Below are positions 36,832-51,800 of a DNA stretch of 64,000 nt, in pieces. The DNA is from Alviniconcha marisindica (taxonomy: Eukaryota > Mollusca > Gastropoda > Provannidae). The notes beneath the pieces were generated by a model. The model ran no database searches. It worked only from the letters and a program-made list of their open reading frames with translations, and was not told where the DNA came from. A program made the position numbers and the translations under genes. Location: contig JABMCL010001092.1 in NCBI GenBank assembly GCA_018857735.1, forward strand, positions 1 through 64,000. The letters are read 5' to 3'. The stretch's first letter is position 1. Every line of letters begins with the position of its first letter.

Positions 36832-39800
36832 AACAACTAGATTAACCAGTCAGAACAAAACGGAATAAGGACAGGTCATGAATGCTACACTGCCACTGAG
36901 TCAGTCAGCCAGGTGCAAATGCCCCCAAAAAGAAGCAAAAAAACACAATGATTCTAATTGTTTGGTCAGCTTGCATGCAGTCTATAAGTATACTGACACT
37001 TGACCTTGAAGAAAATACTTTATGAATAAGCAGTGATGCCCACATCCACAATTATCAACAACAAGGCACTCTGCTCTTGTAAGATGGCACTTGGAGTGAC
37101 CAATAATACAAATTCACAGGAGTCTATCACTGTAGCAGGCAACTTTCACTTATGGCAGCTGATAGTCTAGCCACCTCTCTATAGAGCATTGCAACTTAAC
37201 AATATGTTACACTTTACACATGACTGTCTTGCATGTTCCTTGCAATTAGAAATCCATTGACCAGATGTTCACTTAAATTGCAAGTAAATTCACATACTAG
37301 ACCTAGCCTAGTACCACGCATCCTACAGTATTGGACTGAAGTTGACGCATCATAGTGTTACTGTAATTTTCTTGCAACTGACCACATCCTAAGTCAAAAT
37401 ACATCATTCAGTTTGGCCTTCCAACTAATTATGCATAGCAGCAACATGACCGAATAAACAAAACAACCTGAATAAGTGGCAGTGATTATCATTATCATAC
37501 TAATCAACGCATACATAGTATCATACATCAAATTCAAAGCTTAATCAACACAACAAATGGCATTTCAACTTACTGGCAACATGATGAGTTCCTTGAACTT
37601 GATCAAAACACACACTCTATATTGATGCAACACTGCTGAGACGCTATTTGGAGATGGCTACCACTGGCTGCACTCACCTGTTATCTGTGCTGGCAGGGTG
37701 GACAGCACTGTCCAGCGAGATCAGTGCAGGCTGTCTGAAGCACTTCAAACTACTATCTTGTGTTACTTCAAACTTTTAATCGGGGCCCAAACTCAGAAAG
37801 TACGAAACGCATTTTAATGTGGTTTAAAATGCCCAAAACTGTGGACTATTATCTTTCTGTTTATCCAAAATTATTGTTACCTAGTCTACTGAAGCTAAAG
37901 TAAAATTAACGTGAGCTCAGCCGTAGAACCAAATTAGCAGCAATTAATCTCAAATTAATTAACTACAACATAACCTGTACTCCTAAACACTTATAAATTT
38001 GAAACTAGGGCCCTAAAATACACCAGACATTCACTACATACGCCGTCCTCCTACTTATTGACCAAAAAAATCAAGAAATAAGTCTGTGTCACAAACACAA
38101 ACACCAAATAATAAAGTTCTGCAACCAATTAAGTCGCGAATCCCAAATCCATTTAATCTAAGCCTTGTTCCTACTCCTTTGAATTATTTTGAAAGTCTAC
38201 ATCACAGATACTAGCTATAAATATATATAAAATTATACTAAATTCCTAATTTCTGAAGTTTGCAAACTTATAAACAAATATGACACTGCTGTAAAGTATG
38301 CAATCAAAACAAAATGGCCACCAATATCATCTGCTACTATCATTTAGCTAACAAGGAAGGAACCAGTAGCCATTAATAAAACTGGAAAAAAGGACAGAAC
38401 TAGCAGACTGTCACACGGGAATCACAGTGCGTCTGTCTGTCCTTTTGTCTGTCTTTTCAAGTGTGCAGGCTTTGTTCAGAAGGTATCTTCTGAACCCACT
38501 CAACCTTTTGTAACCAAATGTATTATGGTGGTGCACCATTGGGAGGCAGAGTGTCATGCAAAAAAGATTGGGTTGTTTTCTTCAAGGTCAAGGCCACAAT
38601 GAGGGCTTGTATAATATTACAATATCTTCTGTACTAATTATTTTGCAACCAAACATAGTTTCAGCATGCTGGCAGGTGACCTCATTTCAGATTTTGTTTT
38701 AATCTATTGAAGTCATTGTTTGACTTTTAGAAAAAATACTCTCAATTAAGTCTTAGCTGGTAAGAAGGTAGGGCAGAGCTTCTAGGCCCCGGAAAGGCTG
38801 GTTAGAGGGAAGAAAAGGAGTTCAGTCAGTGCAACTGAAGTCGAATGCCTGACCATGCTTGAAAAAAGTCAGAAATTCATCCACTTGCTCAGTTGGGGGA
38901 AACTTAGGCCACCCAGACACCTTGTGAACTGCACTCAATACTGTGCATCAACCCCTACAATTGAACTTTTCCAAACTGTAACATCAGCTTCATAATGGAT
39001 CAGTCCAGAAACAAAACTACAAATGAGAGTGACTGTTGCAAGTAGCATATGGGAAAGCCTGTCCTGCTTTAGGAGCCTTGCTATTCACTTGGCAACAAAA
39101 CCACAGTATGGGTTGTACGAAAAGTAAGGACCGACATACTGTTGGCTGATGTTACTTGTTTTGAAGTTCCGTGTTTGAAAAGTTTATTGAATTTGGTTTT
39201 ACACATGAATCAAAAGCTGATGAATCAATATGCGTCACTTATTTTTAGTAAAAAACATTCACACAAAGTGAAAAGTAAATTTTCAAGGTAGACGAATTTC
39301 CCCCAACGTAAATTATGCTTGGGGGAACTTCGCCCACACTGCCTGGGGAAATTCACCCTTTTTGTTTACCCTTGCTTTTAGGCCTAACGCATCGCTAGGC
39401 CTAACAGTAAGTGACATTAAGAAGAATAAACAAACTGATAAACGATAGCATCCAAAGAGGCGGTCAGAAATTCTGACTGTGACATTTTATATGCCATAAT
39501 TTGTGACAGGTCACAAATATCATCAGGATCGTCCAAACAGGGTCATACGAAGCGAATAAACCCAAAATTTGCAACAGAAAGTGAGTTTAATCATATTTGT
39601 GTCCTTCAGTATGCATCTGCTCCTTTCAGACATTTGGTCTAGATCTAATTTCTGAGTAACTGTGCACACTTCCTGAGTGCTGATGTCGGCAAAACAATTG
39701 ATCAGGACTCACCCATTTACAGACTGAATCAGTCACTTTTGTTGCAAATGTTGGCTTCATTCACTAGGTCTTATATGACCCTGTTTGAGTGATTCTGATG

Positions 39801-42800
39801 ATATTTGTGGCTCAAAATGGCATATAAAATCTCCCAGGAACTTCAGACCGTCTCCTTGTATATTACTGGTAAACTATGAATGAAAGAACTTTGTCAACTC
39901 AGTTGAGGGACAAGAGTTAGGCGTTTGGAAATAAAGCATGTGTTGGTCGGGTTTATGCTGCTGAGTTTACTCCAGGTGTTCCACATTGATGCTGAAAAGG
40001 TTCACATTCAGTCTTTCTAAAAACACTGAGCTTCCTACTAGTTTGGACGTCTTTCTTAGCCTTTTCCTTTCGTTGCATGTGTTCTCTTTATGTTTGGATG
40101 AAGTTCCCCGAGATGCTGGATGAAGTTCCCCCAACGTGGTCGAAATTCCCCCAAATCACATACATCAGAAAAAGAATGTTTTCTTTCATATTCATGAGAT
40201 TAACATGGGTAGTTGAGTTGTATACTAGTCTGCAGCTGTGAAAGAATTGTGTCACAAAGCATACATGTGAATCAAACGTACCTGTTTGGATGAAGTTCCC
40301 CCAAGGCATCCTAGCAAATTTATTATATATATACAAGTGCATTGAGATTGCAATTGCCTAGTGGGGAATAGTGCTCTAGAAAATTTATGTATTATTACAG
40401 TTCAGAGTTTTATTGAATGTTTCTCAATCCTTTATTTACTGTACCAATGATCACTTTGGAACAAAACTATGTATGTTGATGTACTATTAGTAATATTACT
40501 AATAATCAGACCAGGTGCAAAGTGGGGATATATAGAGTACTGACAGTAACTCTGTGACATACATTATCAAGGCACACAATGGGGGTGTTTTGCCATGCAA
40601 GGTAACAAACCTTGTTTTCTGTCTTTTTTGTTGTTGGTAAAAACCCGTTGTTCATTTTGTGTTTTACATGTGTCTGTAATCTTTTCATGACGATTGTTTA
40701 TGATATGAAGTTTATTTGTGCTTACGGCACATTCTTTTCATTTCTAACTTCTATGCTGGAAATCTCTTCAAATTTGTTTCAATTATGACCACACCTTCTA
40801 CACATATCCTGTCATAAACGCTGCACTCTCACAATAGTGTACTGTGACAGCTGAAATCTGCTTCAACAGCTTTGTGGAAAGCCAAACAAAGGTGGTTAAT
40901 AGCACTTGACATCATGATTTGTATGACAAGAGACAGGACAACAGAAACCTGAATTACCTACAGTAGTTATAATCTGGCATACAAGTAAATATAAAGTAAA
41001 TAACTGTGACCACAGTCACATCCTCAAATAATTTGTGAAGGGAGTAGGACTTTACCCCCACCTCTCTGTCTTTCTCTCTTTGTCTCTCTCTCTGGATTTT
41101 ACTCTCTTTGAGGTCTTACAGATTAATTATAATGCCTGAACAATAATTACTTGCCTTTTCCCCCCTTTTTTCTGTACACTTTGACCTCAGATAATTTGCT
41201 GGCATGATCAGAACCAAGTCCATCTAAATCATCCATTTCTTTCCCCTGTCATACAGTTAGACTATCTTTTTCAGATTTCAAACAAGAAACAATACAACAA
41301 AACTGAAGCATTGTCAGTCAGATTATGTGTTAGTGTGACACTGACAGCACTCAGTTGGCAGTGGTACAGAGTTTCCATCACAAGACATTGCTTCATGTTG
41401 GTAGAATGTAGCATCCATTGACTGTTTCAGCTGACTAACATGCCCTGACAATGAAACTTGGCACATAAATGGGGGGGGGGGGGTCTCCTAGCACTCAGAT
41501 CCCTCCCTCCCCCTTTGTTTTTAGGTAAAGGATCTCAAAGCATTCCACAATATTACAGAAGGATAAACATAGGATGAATGTATTTCCACAGAGTAAAGGG
41601 TGACCATTTCACAGTACGGTTCATTGATTAATATGTATTCATCATCATAATTATTTTTATTATTGTTGTTGACCGTATCTGTTCTTTCTGCTTTTTCTCT
41701 CTCACCAGGACAGGATGGTGTTTGGCATGTGTGAACTCCTTGCATACGTTCTTTTCTTCGCCCCAGAGGTATTTGTTTATAGTTTGACTCTAGTAAAAAA
41801 AATCATGAGTTATTGAAAGTGTAATGATGGGTGCTCATCTGGTGGTCAGTGCCAATGCAGTGCCAGGTGTAGATTAGATATTTGAAAGACAAGGCATGGG
41901 AGAGAAAAATGTCCCAAATTAAGGTTTATGTACCCTTATTTCTGGACTTAAGCCTCTTTTGAATAAAAGGCTCACCCATGAACTTTGCTCCCAAAAAGAT
42001 AAGGAGTCCTGAATTTAAGGACAATAAATGACAATCAGAACAAAACAAAACCTGATAGATAGTAGAACACAAATGAAAGAGATGTGATGTGGGAAAGTGA
42101 AAACAATCAGTAAATTTACCAAAACAAAACAAAATTAATTGACCAGTGCATTGTACACGATATCATTTACCACATGTGAATGGTGCAGGAAGCATTATTT
42201 CTCTCATATCATAGTGGAGGTAGACAGTGTTGGCCAACCAGGTTCATGTCTACCATGGAACCTGGTTAATAAAACTACAGATGAAATCTTTGTAATGTAA
42301 ATTTCATTTTGGTTTGGTTAGTTTTTTCTCAGTTTATATGGAACATATTAACTACATTTCTGTGGACAATTGTTTCCTTCTGGGTTTTGCATCTGTTGCT
42401 AGATCAACTGAATAAAGAAACAACACCTGTTTCTGTCGACCAGTTTCATTAAAAATTATATTTGTGCTGTTTCACAATAAATGCTATCCAACTGGCAAAT
42501 GTTTCCAGCATGCATCTATCTTCTTTGGAATGTGATAAAAATAAAGTTGATGTTGCTCTAAAGTGTTTTATTCACAGAGATAATGTACATATTTGTATTG
42601 CAGTTCTGAGGGGTAGAAATTTGAATGTGAAAATGATGTCGATCAGTGGTAAAAAGTAAAAACTACCCCAAAGAATATCAAAAGCATACTTAGTGGACTC
42701 AGTAAGTGTGACTTTGGATACGAAATGTAGTCAAGCATCACAAATGTTGAACAGTCCAAGCAGTGCACACCAGGGCTACCCATTTTTTACATTCTTGTGG

Positions 42801-45800
42801 GTGAACGTGTGAGCCAGTTTGGCCTAGCGGTAAGGCGTTAAGCCCATTCTTAAGTGGGTGAACATTTGTTCGCAAACATAGTTGGGAGTATTGGGCAAAT
42901 ATAGTTGGTTCTTAATTGGGCGAACTTTTGCTTCCTGAACATAGTTCGGAGTATTCGTCCAACTGCGACAAAGCTATATTCAGGGTCCAAAAAGCTTCAC
43001 TCAGCATGTTCTGGGAACATTCACACTATTCGACAAACATTGCCTCTGATTGGCTGAGAGCAGAGCTCTCCTGTGGATGAGGAAGAAATAAAAATGGATG
43101 TCAGTGTCGCTAGGTTTTTCACTTGCTTTGGAGGTTTTTTAAATTTTATTTGTTGACTTTTGGGAGGCGCAGCCTTGTCTCTGGGACCCAGAATGAGATA
43201 GTAGTTAGTTGAATTACCCTGTGAGGGATGATTAAAATATATTGACGTTAGCCTACATTTTTGATCATGCTGTCTGCTGCGCATCTGCCGCAAGTTCGGG
43301 CTGAAACTTGCATCTCATTACAAGCCAGTTAAGAATGAAGTAAAGTTCATCAAACTGTCCGAACCATGTTCGGCAAACTAAAACTGTAAAAGTTAAGAAA
43401 CAAATTGTTTGTCAAACTGTCCGAAACATCTTTGGCGAACAAACATTCACCCAGTTAAGAACGGGCTTTAAGTTGGTAAGTGAAAGGACCTCGGTTCGAT
43501 ACTGCTTCAGCTCTCCTTTCTCTTCAAAAAGGTTGTGGTTTGTGGACACTGTCCTGTGGCTTTGTCCATCACTTCCTACTGAAATATTAAAATGTCTCTC
43601 ATCGCTGCCCATCTTAATGCAGGAATCATTCTGGTGGTGACAGTGTAGCCATAGGTATATTATCTCCCTCTCCCCCACCTCCATACCCCCCCCCCCCCAC
43701 CCCCTTATCCCTGTCCTTAATAAGTCTTGTGGTTTCTGTGGACGTTAAGCACCATGTTTACTTACTTTTTTGGAGGGCAAACTGTGGGAACAGAGAGAGA
43801 GAGAATTCTCAATCACAACAAAAGCGTTGCAATTTAACCAGATTTGGAAATGTGTGTGTAGTTACTTTATCCATCAAGTTTTGAATTCATTGTACAAAAG
43901 TAAACACAAAAAAAGGCCTCTGCAAGCTGTGAGTAAAGCGCTGTTAGTGTTACAGATGTATCTACACTTTCTTCAGACAGTTTTCTGCATATGTGACCCG
44001 TTCTCATGAAATTTGGCAATTTGAGATATATGAATGTCTCAATTCTACATGTTCTGCTTGTTATTTTGATACTTAAATCATGTTTCTACTCCAAAAAATG
44101 TAGATGTGACGTGTTTCTGAAGGTTGCATGTGTGACGTTAAGAAAATCGGCTTTAAAATTTTCACTGTGCATTGAGTAGTTTTTCCTTTAATCATTAGCA
44201 ACAGGAAGGAGGTTTAAATGTACCAGTCATTACCAATTTTGGCACAGGAACATACCAAACATTGGGGCACCTGAAGAGACTTGAAATTTCAACATTAGTT
44301 AACTTTTAATATATTTTGTTAATGTTTTTAATCCCATGTTCTCAGTTTAAAATGGGCAAAATTTATGCTGGGTAGGGTGTATAAAATGTGTTTTAAACAT
44401 ATGTATACAACCTTTCAGAGCATATCAGTGCCAACACACTAAAGTTTAATGCTTATAGACTTTAATTCTGCAAAAATCTGAAAACACCCACATAGACCCC
44501 CACTGGCTGCTTTTGCCTGTAGCACAGTAAGCCAGCTGCGAGTTAAGACTCAATTGGTGAGAATGGGTAGCATATGAACTCGGGGCTGCTTTGACTGTAG
44601 AGCATCCTAGTGGTCTGTGCTTTTTTCACGTTTTGTTGGCAGTGAATGCTCAAAGTTCACTGAACCCAGTGCAAATTTGTTTTTTGCATGCATAACTGCA
44701 GATCACTTCTGTGCAAACACAGGACTTCACTGTTTGGCTGTCCTTGCATAGATTAGCCAAGTTAAATTCAGTTAGCCATGCACTCCTACAACACTGTTAA
44801 CTATGAATTTTACTTTTTGTCATAGGCCTACTGAATTTGGGTTTGCTGGTTGAGTTAACACATCGGCTGAGTCTTCACGGTGGTCTTGCTTTCATTTTTG
44901 TGTACTGATTAGCCTTCAGCGCCATTGCAATATACATGTGCGTGTGCAATATTCACATTCACTTACAGCTCGTATGATTGGATAATGTAAAAGGCAAAAG
45001 CCAATGAACATTGAGAAGACATTTAAGTCACTTTTTTTTTCTCTTCTCGATCACCGCTGGCATTTTAAAGTGCGTGGTACCATGATTTTCTGGAGAGTGC
45101 CAGTGGCTCAGTACCTCTGTCTTCAGCCTTCTAGATTTTCTGTTGGGGTCACCTGACCCTTCTGGTTGACTGGGCGTAAAATAACAATTTACTTACTCAC
45201 CTCGCCCTTAGCCCCTGGCCCCTACGTCCTGCCCTGGGAGCACAGGGGGGATTGTTTTCCACCCCATAGTTAGGGCTTATAGCAGCCCCTGTTCACTGAT
45301 GATCCCATCAATGGACACTGAGGCATTTGTTTAGGTGTAGCAAAGCCACCCTGGCCTGGTAGGAACACCGCCAGTTTGGTCCGGGACTGCTTATTCGTCC
45401 AATGAGTTGGCTTATTTTACAGCTAACCCTCGTTATCTGGGGGTCTTCCCACTATCCACCACCTGTGGACACACCTGGAGTTGACCTGTCCAGGATTTTA
45501 GTCATTGATTTATAACACATTTGACATTACATGTGACCTCACTGTGACACTGCAGCTTCGAAAATGTCTTGCATTGCTTGCATTCAGTTATTTGTCTTGG
45601 TGAAAAATCAGTGATCATTATTCACATTCAGATCAGATTCTTTATTCACCAAGTTTTACAACAAGGAAAGTGTCTCGAAAAGCGGTAAGCATACAAACAT
45701 AAGCAAACAACAACACTGGCATGCACACACGCACGCACGCACACACACACACATACATCCACTTGACAAATTTTAACGGAGTATTTTCAATCCTTACTAT

Positions 45801-48800
45801 GCATTTTAAAGTGTAAATCTCCTGCACAGAGTGAAAGTCTAAAGACTGAATTTGAGGTCCTAATGTGTGACTACACACAGAATGTTTTTTGTTTGGGTAG
45901 CCCTGCATGCACTGAGTTTTACTTGCTTTGGTCAGTCTGGGTAGCTTGTCATGTAAAGTGGTAAGTTTGCAGAATGTTGATTATCAGAACTGTACAAAAC
46001 CATTTTTTTCACTAGAAATGAAAAAAAGAGTGCCAGTAATTAGAAGACAAAAACAGGAAAACTTTGTAAGAGGTTGCTGTGTTTCATGAATCAGTGTCTG
46101 TGAAAGTGAATGAAAAGACAATAGACCTGTTGCCAAATAGGGCCCTAGCGGAATTCTTCAGTGCAAGAGAACACAAAGTATCTGCACAGTGGAGGCAAAT
46201 TTTGTCCACACTGGGTAATGTCCCCTTGATACAAAGTCAGTGTAGCTGACATGCAGAGGAATTTTTAATTATGTGAGAACCAGAACAGCAGATCTGGATA
46301 CAAAAATAAAAATTGCAGCTTATTTATGGCATCATTGAAGTGTTCCATCCTGACTGATTTGACCTGAAGTTGATCCCGTGTAATAATGTAATGTGCACCA
46401 CACGGCATTGTATTCCAATACTTTTGCACTGTGTGTGGCTGCACAATTTTGGATAGGATAGCGTGCTTGTCTTGTTTTAATTAACTGTAAAGCTGCTGGT
46501 TAATCTATGAAAATGCTACAATCAGTCTGAAACATACTGAGCAAGTGAGAAAACAAATGAATAGAATAATGCAATAAGTCTAGATATAGTACTTCTTTAC
46601 AACTTGCCCTCTGGGCAGAGGATCAAGAATAAAATATCAGATGAATATCATAATAATAGAACATCACTATTGTCAGAGGGAAAGAGAGTGAGCAAGAGAG
46701 AGAGGGGCAGTCAGAGACAGAGTGATGGGACAGAGAGAGAAAAAGAGAGAGACTGATATGCAGAACATACATGTGTATTATATAACACTTATTTAATGCA
46801 TCAGTTTATAAATATTGAGAAGATACGTACACAATACAATCATGTTAAAAATCAAAGAACTAATGCACACATACTTAGTCTATTTTTGTTTTGTTTTTTC
46901 CATTGTGATTAAGTGTTGTTTGATTAAATGCTCTTTTGAGTGCTTTGTGAGCTTTTAAAATTATACTCTGTAATGTTAAATTATTCCAGAGATTTCCACC
47001 GGAGTACATCAAACTACATTTAAATAAGTCTAATCTAGGACAAGGTACCATATGTTTATGTGAATGAATGTCTCTTCCGATTTAAATGAGAGTTGAGGGT
47101 GCATAGCCAGTTACTGTTTTATGCATTATGATGCCTTTATTACATTCCAGTTTTGATTTGAGAGGAAGGACATCTAAAACTTTTTTGTTGTTATTTGTTA
47201 AGAATACAGAATGTCTCATTCATCCCATTACAGGAAGTTGCAGTGTCAGCTTGCACGTAAAAAGCACATAAAAGCAATAACAACCAAACAACTGAAAATA
47301 AATCATCACAATGTGTAAAAGTATACAGTATCAATCAACAACAACAAAAGTATGTATATCACAGCATTGTCATAATGCTTTCACCCCCCCCCCCCACCAC
47401 ACACACACACACACACACACATGCAACACACAGACACACACACACACACACCTGTCATGTTATGTATGCTCAAAACTTCTGTTAAACATGGAAATGAGCT
47501 GTCAAAGTTGTGTATTTTAGGTTTAATTTAAGGGCTTACTGGTGGATACTTGCAAGAGGTTTTAATGTGTTTGCAGACTGTTGAAGCATAGTCTGTGATT
47601 GATTTGTTATGTGCATGAAAGAATATTTTGGGGGCATGAGCATTTTACAAAGTTGTTTTTTTGGGGTGTTTTTTGGAGTTGTCATCACTTATGAAAAACA
47701 TGTTTGGTTAACTGATTTATATGATTTGTCCAAAACAAATTATTATCAGTAGTTGCTCCTAGAATTTTATATGTGGCTACTTTGTCAGTTTTCTCATTTT
47801 GAATATGAATTGTTGGCATGAAACAAGATATGTCTTGTGGTTATGGTCATGTATTTGGTTTTGTATGAGTTTAGAGACACATGATTTAGCTCAATCCATT
47901 GAAGAAGGCTGTTTATGCTTTCTTGTAAACTAAGCAAGGATTATTTAGGTGTGATTGACTTAAATGGATAGTGGTGTCATCAGCAAATAGTTCACACAGA
48001 ACTTTTATGAATAGGGGCAAGCTGTTCATGTAAAAAGGAAAGAGAAGCAGGCCTAATAAGTTGTGGTACTCTGTATTTTACAGAAAGCAAATCAGATTTA
48101 AATGTGCAAACAAGCCATCTTGGTTTGACAAAAATTAATTTAAGAGTGTTGTTAGATAATCCATACACTCTTTCTCATCTCCCCTTCACCTTGCCCCCCC
48201 CTCCCCACATCCCCCAGAAGGTGTTTGGTGTTCGTGTATGTATTTTTTATTTTTTATTTATGTAGCCGAGTTCTGTTTAGGTAACTTGAGAAAGGGTTTA
48301 CACATGGGAAGTTTTATAATATGCATTTGCTTATGACAGAGTTTGATCATCCTGAGGTGACCCTTTGAGGTTGACAGGACATTTAAATCCAATTGCTAAC
48401 CAACTCTTTCTCTCCATTTTTGTAAATACATTGTATTATTGTTTGATAACCACATAGAGGAACATTGGGGAAACCATAATATCATCCTAATGACTCCCAA
48501 ACAACATGGATAGTCTACACTGCCAACTGACTGGCATATACCAACAGCTGAGTGTCTCAGCAGGGCCCATTGGCTCCACTGTGGTAAAAATCATGGAGTT
48601 GCAGTGGGGTCACTAAGTGAGCAGTCTGCTGTGTTGTCACAGGGCTGATGATCCCTCTGCCTTTTACATCCTGGTGGTTCTGAGGCTATTAATATTGTCA
48701 TTATTGGCATCTTAATATCTCTAGGAAGAACCTCAGGGCTAATGCAAGATTGTTTGGTGTGTTAAGACTGTAAAACTAAGAGTCTCATGTCAGGATTACT

Positions 48801-51800
48801 TTCAACTGTAATCATCTTCATGACATGACAAACTCCTTTACTAAAGTCCATGGAGCCACTGGAGTGGTGGGTAACACTGCACTGGCACATCCAAGTTAAT
48901 GTAACAGTATATACAAGTGTGGGCAAATGGTTGCACACACAACCTTCTCACCCAACATTGGATGAATCTGACAGTTTTAGCTGACCTGAGGAATGCAAAC
49001 AAACAAATAACAAATGAACAGAACTCCTGATGACTTACAGGCCTTCCAAATCATGTCATGTTTTGTCTCTGTGATAAGTAGAAACTTGGCAAGATTTTCT
49101 TTTTGATCATATACAAAATTAAATGAATATAATGTCTGTCAAGTATTTGTTCATCTGTCTGTCTGAGTGTTCATCCATTTTTGCATGATGATCATGTCCT
49201 CTTGAAACTGGGCTGAGGTTGTGTTTGGTCTAGTGCACCACAGGGATGGGACAAGTTAAACTGAATTGGGCGAGTTGATCAAATGGATAGTATGAGCTGG
49301 CACTTGGGCATTAACTAAAACTGTAAGTATAATAGGGTTCAACAAATTGACTTGGAAATGGAAGTGGGGCAGGTTAACACTTGTTGTCTTGGTTTCAGTT
49401 GATTATTTGTTGGGTAAACTGACCATGGGGATTTGTCTTTCTGCACTATTCACACAACATTGTTATGAGTGCATCTTCACTGTTTACATTTTCAGAAGTG
49501 AGTGTGTTTGTATGCTTGCTGTGCTGGGACCAAAAACTTATTCTTTTGTGTTGTTTTGTTTTTGACAGACAAACAAACTGTCAAGTGCCAAGTATGTGCA
49601 GCCATTGATGGAAAAGATGTCTTCTTTGCTCAGATCTAAACTGGGTAAATTATTCTGGATTTAGTGTTCATTGCTTGGCCAGCCAGCTATTTGTCTGCCT
49701 TACTGTTGTGACTTCTTTGGTACTATAAATGTGGTTAGTGTTAAACTTTGCATAAGCTAGGATTTTTAGCAGCCTTCAGATCAACAGATTTGAAATTTAT
49801 CAGTCTTGATGAGCATCCGTTATTGCCATCAGTCTTGGTGTGTATGAAAAAAATAACTACACATTACACCCTCTTTTCAGCATTGTGAAATACAGCATTT
49901 TACAGTCCTGTAGAGATAACTTACAATGTATGCAATTCTGATTTTGCATAATTACACAAACTCAAACAATGGTTACTGCTACACTCTGATGATATCATTT
50001 TTTTCTCTCTCTTTTTTCTTTTTTTTTTCATATTTTCTGTTGCTGATATTTTTGTCTGATTCATTGACTGCCTTTTTTTTAAGGCCTAAGTTGATGTCAA
50101 ACTGTAATTGTTGTTCACACAGTCTGTGTGCAAATACAAAGATCATGAGAGGGACAGGTATGAGTGAAGATCCAAAGTCCCTCATGTCAACACAAATGCT
50201 TTCATTCAAGCTTCATTCCATCAGCCATTTGTCATCTCAACTGTTTGAATGTGTGATGGCAATGTTGCGAGGATCATAAGTTGTGAATGATGTAGCTGCG
50301 TGTGTTGTGTTTGTGAATTAGGGTGTGGCTCACAGTGACTATGTATGAAAGAGAGAGAGTGATGGGGGAGAGGGAGGATTGTGAGAGGGGACAGGGGATG
50401 CATGGAATGTAAAGGGCATCAAGAAGGGCTCCTGAAGGGGAGTCAAACATGTTGGATTATCAATGTGTTATATCTATTTCTAAGGACACATTTTTCTTAC
50501 AGCACAAAGCTTTCTGTGTTCTGAAGCATTCCTAATTCATAAAATTCGCAATGTTTAGCTTTTAATGCTATCTACATATTATGAACGAAGATTTTTTAAT
50601 ACCAAAATTTGTCATTTGTTCTTTTTAGACTGACAGCATTTTTGCTAGTTTTTCACCGCTAAATTTTGTGATGAACATGTAAAGACAGAAAACAAATTTG
50701 CTCATATGGCCCAGGACAAAATTACCAGTGAAAAAAATGGCCATTACCAGTTGAGTGGAAACCCTGATAATAGCTTGTATATAAAAAAACAAATTGCAGA
50801 ACATTTCTGAAAAGTGCAATTCAATAAATTATACATGAAATTCACATACAGTCCAAAATGGAACAGACTGATATAGGGGTAATATTAGTTTTTACAGTTT
50901 GGGATTATTATTTTTTGCTTAGCTATAAAACAAAAGTGCACATGTGAGAGATTGCTATTTTTAATTATGCATTTTGTGTATTCATTTGTTCTTGATCAAC
51001 AGGTGTGGTGCAACGTCAGCTTGTGTTAGCACTCGTTAATCGCCTGGTGGTGTACCTTGGCCTGGCATGTCTGCAGCCACCTGTGGTCTCTAATAGCAAG
51101 TTTCTGCAGCTCGTCCTCAGTCTGACTTGTGTGGAAGTTCGGGTTGCTGTGGAAAATTTCACTGTGGATCAGGTACTGGCTGGAAGTTTGTATATTATTG
51201 GCTGATCAGTATGAGAAATAAGAAGATGCTTCCCAGTCACAGCCATGGCATGAAGTGAGGTATGGTCACTTTCAGCTAATTAATGTGTTGCCAGGGGAGA
51301 GAAAGCTCCACCCACTGATGTAAGGTCCGACAAATGTGAAAGCAATGCCCATGTGCTTGAAAACATTTTGAGATGACATTTTGGAGTTTTATTTGCCTTA
51401 CCAGCTAGTTGCTTTGGCAAAAACAGGGAGTGGTTCTTTGTATTGTTGATTAAACCACTTGGCCCCAGGCTGCCTGTCACCTCCTGGTATCTCTTCTTAC
51501 TGTGCTACCCCACACCACCCAATAGCGGCTGGTAAACACACTCCATTCTGGCATCCCATCTGATGCAAATAGACTCATACACATGTGCCATGCGGTTACT
51601 GATCTCTGCCAATCAGAGACATGATTTATTGCTATTTTTAGCACAGATTTTGTCTCATGCTTGTAACACAAGCTTTGGCTCAGCATCACTGGGTTCATAC
51701 AATGCAGTTTTGTCATATTTGGTTCAATTGCCCAAACGCAACAAAATGGTTGTTGGGGTGCTCACAGGGTACTCGATTTAGAAAAATTGCCAGTTCAAAT

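Larger units (their letters stand above)
35217..41708 (+). other. NCDN: NCDN intron 6, 6.5 kb
   Basis: Phase 0. The large non-coding repeat with internal direct copies covers about 35,400-37,750, including a 23-base G run and the TA microsatellite. The foldback element covers 38,870-40,310. The last 1.4 kb shows only an 11-base G run near 41471. Confidence 0.85.
41769..49568 (+). other. NCDN: NCDN intron 7, 7.8 kb
   Basis: Phase 0. It holds the SINE split by a MITE (42811-43768), SINE/LINE tails near 45,060-45,690, a dispersed repeat (46335), the minus-strand LINE (46885-48115) and a tail repeat (48305). Stretches 43,770-45,050 and 48,420-49,560 hold nothing recognised. Confidence 0.85.
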
